Origin: Pseudomonadota bacterium | GTDB lineage: Bacteria > Desulfobacterota > QYQD01 | Direction: 5' to 3' | DNA length: 42,802 bases | Assembly: GCA_011046395.1 (NCBI GenBank) | Contig: DSAQ01000031.1 | Span: 1-42,802 of the forward strand | Shown here: positions 8,654 through 17,152 of the stretch, piece by piece | Layout of the letters: every line of letters begins with the position of its first letter | How positions within the stretch are numbered: position 1 is the first letter of the stretch | Position numbers and translations under genes: made by a program | The notes under the pieces: model-generated | What the model was told of the DNA's origin: nothing | The model's input: only the letters and a program-made list of their open reading frames with translations | The model's database searches: none

Positions 8654-9265
8654 ATGGCGTTCAGCAACTCTGCTATTAAAACATTGACTAGTAACGATTT
8701 GTGGCAAAGGGTCCCCGGGAACGAACACGTTAAACGGGCCCTGGAGGTAGCCCTGGCCGGTTCGCATTCGGTGATGATTCTTGGTTATCCTGAAACCCAA
8801 AGACCCATGGTGAATCTGGTTCAGGCGTTGTACGAGCGGTCGCCGGAGAAAGTCGCCATCAAGTTGGCTATCGTTTGTCCTTGCGGGTACTTCCAACACC
8901 CGCACAAAAGCTGTAGCTGCACTCCCAGGGAAATAAGGCACCATTACAAGCGACTGAAGCTCCACAGGTATCAAATAATAATTGAATCGAGCATTCCCAG
9001 GTTGACCGACTTCCTGAAACCAGGGGAACCGTTCCCCGATGTCGAGCCGAGAATAATCCGGGCCGCCCAATTCAAGAAAGACAGTACGGAATTATGTGCG
9101 ACTTCCGAGGCCTTATCGCTGATCGAGGCTGCCTGTTCAAAGTTAGCTATCAATCTGGAAAATGCGCTACAGATAGCTGGTACTATAGCGGCTTTAGATC
9201 AAAAAACTATTATCGACCCTATACACTTGGCCGAAGCAATTCAATATAGCCGTATCAAGGTTTAG
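8654..9265 (+). CDS. Miniaturised ComM/YifB (Mg-chelatase-like)-derived protein lacking the Walker motifs
   Basis: VPGNEHVKRALEVALAGSHSVMILGYPETQRPM aligns to the YifB [31 protein letters not shown] region, but the P-loop is lost. CPCGYFQHPHKSCSCTPREIRHHYKRL...PRL and SLIEAACSKLAINLENALQIAGTIAALDQKTIIDPIHLAEAIQY match the C-terminal YifB segments. The Walker B/sensor core is absent. Confidence 0.7.
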   Translation: MAFSNSAIKTLTSNDLWQRVPGNEHVKRALEVALAGSHSVMILGYPETQRPMVNLVQALYERSPEKVAIKLAIVCPCGYFQHPHKSCSCTPREIRHHYKRLKLHRYQIIIESSIPRLTDFLKPGEPFPDVEPRIIRAAQFKKDSTELCATSEALSLIEAACSKLAINLENALQIAGTIAALDQKTIIDPIHLAEAIQYSRIKV

Positions 9266-9303
9266 CCCTGTTAAATTCCCAAAGGGAACCCTATTAAACA
9301 GGG
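9266..9303. repeat. Nested inverted repeat (CCCTGTT...AACAGGG enclosing TTCCCAAAGGGAA)
   Basis: CCCTGTT 9266-9272 pairs with AACAGGG 9297-9303; inner TTCCC/GGGAA at 9276-9288. Between the ComM-like gene and the primase. Confidence 0.75.
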
Positions 9304-9353
9304 TAAACCCATATTCTTCCTGGCAGGAGGCTGTAACCACACTGGATAACCAC

Positions 9354-10316
9354 ATGACCCAACTTCAGTTTTTCAGGCACCTCTTCCCTGCAATCCCGGG
9401 AAAAATAGAAGTCCGCAGGATTTCCCCGGATAAAACCCTCGCCAAACGTGGTTATTTCAGCGACATTTCGCTGGATCTACTGCGATTTTCCCGGAAAGAC
9501 CCGGCCGTGAACATCTACTTCGGGCCGGCCCTGCGTGACGGAAGGGGCGGGAAAAAAGAAAACATCATTGGCACAGGATGCCTCTGGGTGGATATAGACA
9601 AGCCGTGCCTGGACCTCCCCAAAGACCTGCCAGGTCCATCCATAATTGTCTCTTCAGGCCATGGCTTTCACGTGTACTGGCTCCTGACAAAGTTCTACAG
9701 GACCGACACCAGAACTTCCCGGCATCTGATCGAGGGACTTCTCAGGGGCCTCGCGGAAAAATGCAGCGCAGACGCAAGCAGCACGGACATCAGCCGTCTG
9801 CTCAGGGCGCCGGAAACCCTTAATCTGAAAGGGGATGTCCCCGTGGAATCAAAGGTTCTGTCCTGGAATGGCACAAGGTATCCCCTGGATGCGTTCCTGC
9901 CGTTCAAAGCAAGAGTCACCATGCCGGTACGAACAGAACTTGATCCGCAGACAAGCCACGGCCTCGAAACCCTGATCCGGGAGTGCGGCTTTCTACAGCA
10001 CTGCCGGGACAACGCAGAGACGCTTTCCGAACCTCTCTGGTACGCCATGATCTCAAACATGGCTGTGTTCGAAGGAGGCCGGGAAGCCATACACCGGTTC
10101 AGCATGGGACACCCAAAATACTCCGGGCGGGAAACCGAGTACAAAATACGGCGTGCCCTGAACAATACCAGGCCGCACACTTGCGATTACGTAAAGCGCA
10201 TGGGATTTTTCTGCCGGAACTGCCCCTGGCAGGGCGTAATAAAATCACCGGCGGGGATACCTTACAAAATCAAGAAGGGAGACGCTGCATGGAGTACTTC
10301 AAAGATCAAGACCTAG
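9354..10316 (+). CDS. RepB/AEP-type DNA primase
   Basis: LWVDIDKP and SSGHGFHVYWLL motifs of RepB-like archaeo-eukaryotic primases. C-terminal PriCT/Zn-type HTCDYVKRMGFFCRNCPWQGVIKSP. Confidence 0.75.
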   Translation: MTQLQFFRHLFPAIPGKIEVRRISPDKTLAKRGYFSDISLDLLRFSRKDPAVNIYFGPALRDGRGGKKENIIGTGCLWVDIDKPCLDLPKDLPGPSIIVSSGHGFHVYWLLTKFYRTDTRTSRHLIEGLLRGLAEKCSADASSTDISRLLRAPETLNLKGDVPVESKVLSWNGTRYPLDAFLPFKARVTMPVRTELDPQTSHGLETLIRECGFLQHCRDNAETLSEPLWYAMISNMAVFEGGREAIHRFSMGHPKYSGRETEYKIRRALNNTRPHTCDYVKRMGFFCRNCPWQGVIKSPAGIPYKIKKGDAAWSTSKIKT

Positions 10317-10714
10317 TTGTAATGGATTTAGTTGACCTGGACCACTGCGGGTTTGACCACGAGGACTTCGATTTCGAGCTGCGGCTTCAAGGAATCACCG
10401 ACCCGATGGCCAAATGCCCGGTCGCACTGGTAGTCAATTTTGCAGGAGGCCATATCCTGACCCCCGACTCCAAACCGGAAACCATTGCCAAAAGGAAGCA
10501 GGCCGAGGGCGCCTTCCATAAGCTTCTGGCAAAACTCACCGATGAGCCGCTGGTCGAAGTCGAAGTTAGGGGAGGCATGGCTGAGATCGTCACAAAGTCG
10601 CCGGGGGTTAAAGTCGTGCTCCGGGATTACGATGTGTACGCGTCTGAGGAAGAGCCTGTCGAGTTGGAATTTGAAAGTCATGGCGTGATCCCAGAAGGCA
10701 AAACCCAACCCTGA
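10289..10714 (+). CDS. Hypothetical protein
   Basis: ATG at 10289 (MEYFKDQDLVVMDLVDLDHCGF...) overlapping the primase 3' end. Confidence 0.55.
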   Translation: MEYFKDQDLVVMDLVDLDHCGFDHEDFDFELRLQGITDPMAKCPVALVVNFAGGHILTPDSKPETIAKRKQAEGAFHKLLAKLTDEPLVEVEVRGGMAEIVTKSPGVKVVLRDYDVYASEEEPVELEFESHGVIPEGKTQP

Positions 10715-10837
10715 TGTTGTCCTGCCCGGGGTAACGGCGCAGTCCGTTTAAAAGACGTGCCACAGAAGTATTGGACAAGGAGAGTTAAAAAGGATATAAG
10801 GGAAATGTAAATGTATAGCCAAGCCTGAAAGAAAAAA

Positions 10838-11161
10838 ATGTATCCTAGGGAAAAACAGACACTAAAGAAGATCGCCGCCAGACTCAAGAAACACCTGCCT
10901 GACCGAATCGTTTCTGTACATGCTTTCGGCTCAAGAGTAAGAGGAAACCACAATGCCTGGTCCGACTTCGACGTGCTTGTTGTAGTACACAACAAAAATC
11001 CCGAGATTGAAGCAAGGATCATCGAAATATTTGTCGAGGAAGAAACAAAAAGCGATCTGTCTTTCACCCCGGTAATAAAAGACGCCAAGGCGTTTGAACT
11101 TGAAAGAAGGTTCCATACGCCGTTCTTTGACAACATCGTGAGAGAGGGAATAGCCCTATGA
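10838..11161 (+). CDS. MNT-type nucleotidyltransferase (antitoxin of a HEPN/MNT pair)
   Basis: HAFGSRVRGNHNAWSDFDVLVVV (GS-x10-DxD). Confidence 0.85.
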   Translation: MYPREKQTLKKIAARLKKHLPDRIVSVHAFGSRVRGNHNAWSDFDVLVVVHNKNPEIEARIIEIFVEEETKSDLSFTPVIKDAKAFELERRFHTPFFDNIVREGIAL

Positions 11162-11622
11162 GCCTGGAAGCCCAAGACAAAAAAGCGCTAAGCGACATTA
11201 GGATGTCCAGGGCGTACGAATTTCTAGACGACAGCAAAGCCAACTATAAAGACAAGAGATACAAAACGTCCGTAAACAGAAGTTATTATGCGGTCCTTAA
11301 CGCGGCAAGAGCAATCCTTATCCTGCAAGGCGCAAACCCCGAAACCCACGAAGGCGCCATAACAATGCTTAACTTGAGATTTGTAAGGCCCGGGTTGCTT
11401 CCGCTTGAAATAATCAAGAAATTCAAGACCCTTCTTTCAAGAAGAACAGATGTGGACTACGGCGACTTCGAGACCATCGACGCGACTGAGGCCAGAGACT
11501 CCCTTCGCCTCGCGGAGGAAGCAATAAAGGCTATTGATGCCGCCCGGCAAAAGATGATAAAAACCACGCTTGTCCAGGAAATAGTAAAAGCAACTTCAAA
11601 GAAAAGCAAAAAACGCCAATAA
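11158..11622 (+). CDS. HEPN domain protein (putative toxin)
   Basis: ATGA overlap with the MNT gene; KTSVNRSYYAVLNAARAILILQG... with RSYYA typical of HEPN. Confidence 0.8.
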   Translation: MSLEAQDKKALSDIRMSRAYEFLDDSKANYKDKRYKTSVNRSYYAVLNAARAILILQGANPETHEGAITMLNLRFVRPGLLPLEIIKKFKTLLSRRTDVDYGDFETIDATEARDSLRLAEEAIKAIDAARQKMIKTTLVQEIVKATSKKSKKRQ

Positions 11623-11652
11623 GAATAATACACAAGCCTCAAGGCACGACCA

Positions 11653-11677
11653 GATACTTTGCCCCTCCAAAAGTATC
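11653..11677. terminator. Hairpin GATACTTT-n9-AAAGTATC downstream of the HEPN gene
   Basis: Perfect 8-bp inverted repeat 11653-11660/11670-11677. Confidence 0.4.
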
Positions 11678-11827
11678 AGTAAAAACATTACCTTTCTATT
11701 CAGTAAAAACGGGCGTTTTTCTCCTACAAAATTAACCAGCTAAAGCCCCCATTTTTTATTGACAACATCTGTTCAATCTAATACCTAAAAAGCGGTTTTT
11801 TTCGACACCACCTAAAAGAGGATATCA

Positions 11828-12571
11828 ATGGCCACTATCGCATACCTTAGAGTCAGTACTGACCAACAAGACCTGGAAAGTCAACGCTATCACGTTTTGA
11901 AATACGGTCACGAACATAAAATCAGGATCGACGAATTTATCGAGGTGGAAATGTCCAGCCGCAAAGATGCTTCCAAGCGGCGTATCAACGAACTGCTAAG
12001 TCGTCTCGCCCGCGGGGACTGCTTAATAATAAGCGAACTGTCAAGGCTTGGCAGGAGTACCGCCGAAGTCATCAATACTGTAAACGTGGTCATCGCCCGG
12101 GGAGCACGATTTATCTCCGTCAAACAGAACCTCGATATCGTGGGTAAGAACAGCATCACCTCCAAGGTAATGATCACGATGTTCAGCCTCTTTGCGGAGC
12201 TGGAACGGGACCTGATAAGCGAGCGGACAAAACAGGCGCTGGCGGCCAAGAAGCAATCAGGTGTGAAGCTGGGCAGGCCGAAAGGCAGTCTCGGGAAAAG
12301 CAAGCTCGATGACAAAAAAGACCAGATCGCCGAGCTGCTCAAGTACAAAGTATCAAAAAGCGCCATCGCCAGAATATGCGGGGCATCGAGGGGAACGCTG
12401 TACAGCTTCCTTAAGACCCGCGACATGAGAAAAGCGGTGGCAGCCAGAGTGCGGGAAGATCGCAAGAACCTCCGGGAAATAAAGAGAAAAGAGGGCATGG
12501 AAATGTTGGGCGCCACGGCATACCGCAACGTCTTCGAGTCAACAGAAGGAGACGATTTTGAAGGCCGGTGA
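11828..12571 (+). CDS. Serine recombinase (resolvase/invertase family)
   Basis: AYLRVSTDQQDLESQR, LIISELSRLGRS, MFSLFAELERDLISERTKQALAAKKQSGVKLGRPKGS, C-terminal HTH SKSAIARICGASRGTLYSFLK. Confidence 0.9.
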   Translation: MATIAYLRVSTDQQDLESQRYHVLKYGHEHKIRIDEFIEVEMSSRKDASKRRINELLSRLARGDCLIISELSRLGRSTAEVINTVNVVIARGARFISVKQNLDIVGKNSITSKVMITMFSLFAELERDLISERTKQALAAKKQSGVKLGRPKGSLGKSKLDDKKDQIAELLKYKVSKSAIARICGASRGTLYSFLKTRDMRKAVAARVREDRKNLREIKRKEGMEMLGATAYRNVFESTEGDDFEGR

Positions 12572-12632
12572 TATCTACTGGGTGAATCTTGATCCCACAG
12601 TCGGAAGTGAAATTAAAACGAAGCGGCCATGA
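12558..12632 (+). pseudogene. 5' stub of a MazF/PemK-type toxin gene
   Basis: TTG-AAG..: (M)KAGDIYWVNLDPTVGSEIKTKRP*, matching the conserved MazF N-terminus and then stopping. Overlaps the resolvase 3' end by 14 bp. Confidence 0.75.
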
Positions 12633-12683
12633 TTTCCATAAAACTTGCCTTCTTCCCCAAGATACTCAAAAACGCCTTGCATT

Positions 12684-12727
12684 TTACTCAGGATATTGAG
12701 TAATATTACTCAACATATTGAGTAATA
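12684..12727. promoter_or_regulatory. Tandem 22-bp operator-like repeats, each internally palindromic
   Basis: TTACTCAGGATATTGAGTAATA followed directly by TTACTCAACATATTGAGTAATA (20/22 identical). 18-bp perfect palindrome TTGAGTAATATTACTCAA at 12696-12713. Ends 15 bp before the ATPase ATG. Confidence 0.8.
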
Positions 12728-12742
12728 GCGGGGTGCCTAATT

Positions 12743-13939
12743 ATGTACAAACGGCCTGCTTTTAATGTTCTTTCCAATAGAATCGCCGAGCGAAGACAGT
12801 TCATTCAGGTTCTTGCCGGCCCGCGACAAACCGGAAAAACCACCCTGGCCCGGCAGATTCTGGAAGCGATAGTCATTCCCGGCCATTATGCCTCGGCCGA
12901 TGAACCCATGTTAAAAGACCGGATATGGATCGAACAGCAGTGGGAGGCTGCACGTTTCCGGGCCAGATCCGCAGGTGAAGCAAAAAAGGCCATGTTGGTT
13001 TTAGATGAAATCCAAAAGATCCCCGGCTGGTCAGAAACCGTGAAGCGCTTGTGGGATGAGGACACCGCCGCCGGCGTCAACCTTCACGTGATAGTTCTGG
13101 GTTCCTCGCCGCTGCTTGTCCAGCGCGGACTCACCGAGAGCCTTGCTGGCCGGTTTGAAGTCGTGCATATAACCCATTGGTCGTTCGAAGAGTTGCATCA
13201 GGCATTCGGCTGGGACCTGGATAAGTATCTATTTTATGGCGGCTACCCGGGGGCAGCCGGTTTGATCGACGATCAGGAGCGATGGTCTCGCTATATTATA
13301 GACTCTCTTATCGAAACTACACTGTCCCGTGATATCCTGCTGATGACGCGGGTAGACAAGCCCTCCCTTCTACGCCGCTTGTTTGAACTGGGCTGTAGCT
13401 ATTCCGGTCAGGTTCTTTCCTATCAGAAAATGCTTGGTCAACTTCAGGATGCCGGCAACACCACGACGCTTGCTCATTATCTTGACCTGCTGAGTGGGGC
13501 TGGATTGTTAACGGGGTTGTCGAAATATGCTGGCCAGCGGGTCCGTCAAAGAGCTTCCAGCCCCAAGCTGGTCGTGTTGAATACGGCTCTCATGACTGCG
13601 CAGTGTCAGCTCAGCTTGACCCAAGCGAAGCAAGATACCCAGTTATGGGGGCGTCTAGTGGAGTCGGCTGTTGGTGCCACGCTGGCTAATGCAATCAAAG
13701 GGAAAAACATGGAATTGTATTACTGGGCAAGTCGTAACGTGGAAGTGGACTATGTACTATGTCGGGGCAAGGAGTTGATTGCTATAGAGGTGAAAAGCAC
13801 ACGGGAAAAAACCGGTCTGCCCGGCCTTGAGGCCTTTTCCAGAGAGTTCACCGTCAAAAAAAAGCTATTGGTTGGAGGCACAGGGATCCCACTCAAAGAC
13901 TTCCTGTTGACGCCTCCGGAGGTTTGGTACAAGTCGTAG
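12743..13939 (+). CDS. AAA ATPase with DUF4143-type C-terminus
   Basis: VLAGPRQTGKTTLARQIL, MLVLDEIQKIPGW, VLGSSPLLVQRGLTESLAGRFE, C-terminal LYYWASRNVEVDYVLCRGKELIAIEVKS. Confidence 0.9.
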   Translation: MYKRPAFNVLSNRIAERRQFIQVLAGPRQTGKTTLARQILEAIVIPGHYASADEPMLKDRIWIEQQWEAARFRARSAGEAKKAMLVLDEIQKIPGWSETVKRLWDEDTAAGVNLHVIVLGSSPLLVQRGLTESLAGRFEVVHITHWSFEELHQAFGWDLDKYLFYGGYPGAAGLIDDQERWSRYIIDSLIETTLSRDILLMTRVDKPSLLRRLFELGCSYSGQVLSYQKMLGQLQDAGNTTTLAHYLDLLSGAGLLTGLSKYAGQRVRQRASSPKLVVLNTALMTAQCQLSLTQAKQDTQLWGRLVESAVGATLANAIKGKNMELYYWASRNVEVDYVLCRGKELIAIEVKSTREKTGLPGLEAFSREFTVKKKLLVGGTGIPLKDFLLTPPEVWYKS

Positions 13940-14059
13940 CCTGCCCCGCCTGGAAAGCCAAGCCAAGAACAAGGCGTCTTGTCCCCCCTGAAGGCATTGC
14001 CAAAAAAGGAAAAATTTTCTATTTTCTCCACATAACAACTCAAATCAAAAGGAACCCAA

Positions 14060-16103
14060 ATGTTCGAAACAATAATCAAGAGAAACGGGACCGTTGTCCC
14101 CTTCGACCCCCAGAAGATCGCTAACGCCATCCTGAAAGCAGGCCAGGCCACAGGCGGGTTCGACGAAGGAACAGCCCGAAGACTTTGCCGGATAGTCGTG
14201 GCCAAGGCCGTAAAAAGCCTCGATCAGGCCAGCGTGGAAGCCATTCAGGACATCGTCGAAGTTACTCTAATGGAAAACGGCTACCACAAGACGGCCAAGG
14301 CGTACATCCTCTACCGGGAGCAGCACGCCAAGATAAGAAAAGTAAACGAACTCCTGGGCCTGAACCTGGTGAACGACTACCTGGGCAAGAGCGACTGGAG
14401 GGTAAAAGAAAACAGCAACATGGACTATTCTCTCCAGGGTCTCAACAACTACCTGGCCGGCCACATCGTCTCCACGTACTGGTTGAACCAGATATACCCG
14501 CCTGAAGTACGGGAGGCGCATACGAGCGGCGACATACATATCCACGACCTCAACTCCCTCAGTCCATACTGCGTGGGATGGGACCTCGCAGACCTCCTGA
14601 CCAAGGGTTTCCGTGGAGTTTCCCAGAAGGTAGAGTCGGGACCGCCAAAACATTTCCGGTCTGTCCTGGGACAAATCTACAATTTCCTATACACGCTCCA
14701 GGGGGAGGCAGCCGGGGCAATGGCCCTGTCCCACTTCGACACCCTTCTGGCTCCGTTCGTCAGGTTTGACAACCTTGCCTACAAGCAAGTCAAACAGGGC
14801 ATCCAGGAGTTCATCTTCAACCTTAACACACCGACCCGGGTAGGGTTTCAAACCCCTTTTTCGAATCTGACCCTGGACCTCCGGCCGCCGGAATTCATGA
14901 GCAAGGAAAAAGTAGTTCACGGAGGCGGGTACCTGGATACGACTTACGGCGAGTTCGCCGAAGAGATGCTCATGATCAACCGGGCCTTTGCCGAAGTCAT
15001 GGCCGAAGGCGATGCCGCCGGTAAGATCTTCACATTTCCCATACCTACATACCAAGTCACCGAAGACTTCCCCTGGGACGACCCCGATTTTCAGGGAATA
15101 TGGGATATCACGGCAAAGTTCGGCCTCCCGTACTTCGCGAATTACCTCAATTCCGACATGAAGCCGGAAGACGCCCGGAGCATGTGCTGCCGGCTGAACC
15201 TGAACCTGAAAGAACTGCAAAAGAGAAACGGCGGCCTTTTCAGTTCAAGCCCGCTCACGGGATCCATCGGCGTGGTTACAATCAATCTGCCCCGCCTGGC
15301 CCTGCTTTCTAGCAACTCCAAAGGCTTTTTAAACCAGCTTTGCGAGAAAATCAGAATAGCCGTCACCTCCCTTGAAACCAAACGCAAGGTGCTCGAACGC
15401 TTCACCGAGGAGGGTCTCTACCCCTACTCAAGGTTCTACCTGACCGAAGTGAAAAAACGATTCGGAAGATACTGGGCCAACCACTTCAGCACCATCGGTA
15501 TCATCGGGATGCACGAGGCCCTCAGGTACCTGGGACTGGACGGAATCCACACGGACAAAGGCAAAGACTTTGCCCTGGAAACGCTGAGGTTCATCAAAGG
15601 AGAAATCGCTGAATACCAGGAAGAGACCGGAAACCTTTACAACCTCGAGGCAACGCCCGCCGAGGGAGCAAGCTACAGGCTGGCACAAAGAGACCGGAAG
15701 CTGTTCAACACCGAGGCAGACATATACACCAACTCGACCAATCTTCCCGTGGACTTTACCGATGATCTGGCCTTCAGCCTTGACCACCAGGAGCCCTTGC
15801 AAAAAGAGTACACCGGGGGGCACGGTATTCCACGTTTATTTAGGGGAGAAGCTTCAGGCGGAGCATGCAAAGACCCTCGTCAAAAAGGTGATCACTACGT
15901 ACAGCCTGCCCTATGTCACCCTTACGCCCACCTTCAGCATCTGCCCCAGGGACGGATATCTACCCGGTGAAGAGCCTGTTTGCCCGAAGTGCGGAGGCGA
16001 AGCCGACGTCTACTCCCGCATTGTAGGATACTACCGTCCGGTAAACCAGTGGAACGAAGGGAAACAGCAGGAATTTGCCAGAAGAAAAGCCTATGCCGCC
16101 TGA
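14060..16103 (+). CDS. nrdD: Anaerobic ribonucleoside-triphosphate reductase, disrupted by a +1 shift at a G6 run
   Basis: ATP-cone N-terminus (IKRNGTVVPFDPQKIANAI); long NrdD core; frame 2 to ~15815, then frame 3 (TVFHVYLGEKLQAEHAKTL...PTFSICPRDGYL..CPKCGGEADVYSRIVGYYRPVNQWNEGKQQEF), which carries the zinc site and the glycyl-radical RIVGYYRPV. G-run 15815-15820. Confidence 0.9.
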
Positions 16104-17022
16104 AAGTCCGAACATCCCGATCGCCGGAATGCATCCGGTAACGGCCATTAACTACCCAGGCAAAATCGCCGCCTGCATTTTTACGCAGGGATGCAACCTC
16201 CGCTGCCCGTACTGTCATAACCAGGAGCTACTCCCGATAAAACCGGGAAAGGTTTCGTTGGAAGAAACCATGGCCTTCCTTCGCCGCAGCAAAAAACTCA
16301 TTGAAGGGGTGGTAATCACCGGGGGAGAGCCGACGATTCACCCGGACCTGCCTCAAGTTATAGCCGGGATAAAAAAAGAAGGGTTAATGGTCAAGCTTGA
16401 TACCAACGGAACCAACCCGGACATGCTTCAGTGTCTTATTGAGGAAAAACTTATTGATGCGGTAAGTATGGATATTAAAACGACCCCGGATAAGTACGGG
16501 ATGCTTGGAGTGGATATGGCCACGATTCTACGTAGTATATCCCTGATCGGGCACTCGGGAGTTGAGTACGAGTTCCGTACAACGGTTGACGGTCAGATAT
16601 GTACGGACGAAGATGTGGCTGAGATCGAGAAACTCACATACCAAAGGCCAGAAAATACAGGGTTCAGAAAGCCATTTGAAAACAAAAACATATTTGCCAT
16701 CGTTGGCATATTGGCTTCGTTGGTCTGGTTCCTGGTTTCCAAGCGTAAATTATACTGGCAAACATATTGGGAACAACGACTGTTTGATTTCGAAAGAGAA
16801 CACCTGCCCGGCCTTGATTTCTTCGGCGCCAGCCAGCAGCGGATTCAAAACGATGTTGAGAAAAACTTGATCCTCCATAAGGAGATGGGGTGGTTACAAG
16901 CGATCGTGTACAAGCTGGTTCTTAAAAGGCCTAGCATCAACAACTCAATGCTCTGTGTTCCAGCCCTTTTTGTGCTGGGCTGGGTTGGACTCCTTTTCAG
17001 TAGTGTAAAACCTTTGATGTGA
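16093..17022 (+). CDS. Chimeric ORF: NrdG-type radical SAM activase N-terminus plus a two-TM C-terminal domain
   Basis: GCNLRCPYCHNQELLP (CxxxCxxC-type cluster), VITGGEPTIHPDL, KLDTNGTNPDML. From ~16640 it switches to FENKNIFAIVGILASLVWFLVSKRKLYWQTYWEQRLFDFE...ALFVLGWVGLLFSSVKPLM. Confidence 0.75.
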   Translation: MPPESPNIPIAGMHPVTAINYPGKIAACIFTQGCNLRCPYCHNQELLPIKPGKVSLEETMAFLRRSKKLIEGVVITGGEPTIHPDLPQVIAGIKKEGLMVKLDTNGTNPDMLQCLIEEKLIDAVSMDIKTTPDKYGMLGVDMATILRSISLIGHSGVEYEFRTTVDGQICTDEDVAEIEKLTYQRPENTGFRKPFENKNIFAIVGILASLVWFLVSKRKLYWQTYWEQRLFDFEREHLPGLDFFGASQQRIQNDVEKNLILHKEMGWLQAIVYKLVLKRPSINNSMLCVPALFVLGWVGLLFSSVKPLM

Positions 17023-17152
17023 ATTCTGGAATCGGGTCCGCCTCAGACATGATAATTTATCTTACCTCCACGCCGACATTTCCCCTTAACTAAGAAAATC
17101 CTTTTGTTCTTGTAAGATTTCCTCTAATCCAGGACAAAGGAGGTTTCCTGCC

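Noticed and set aside
11755-11800. TTGACA -35 box upstream of the serine resolvase
   Set aside because: No acceptable -10 element at 16-18 bp spacing, so no promoter is claimed.
13968-13983. ACAAGGCGTCTTGT dyad upstream of nrdD as an NrdR box
   Set aside because: Does not match the known NrdR-box consensus; it may be a short hairpin only.
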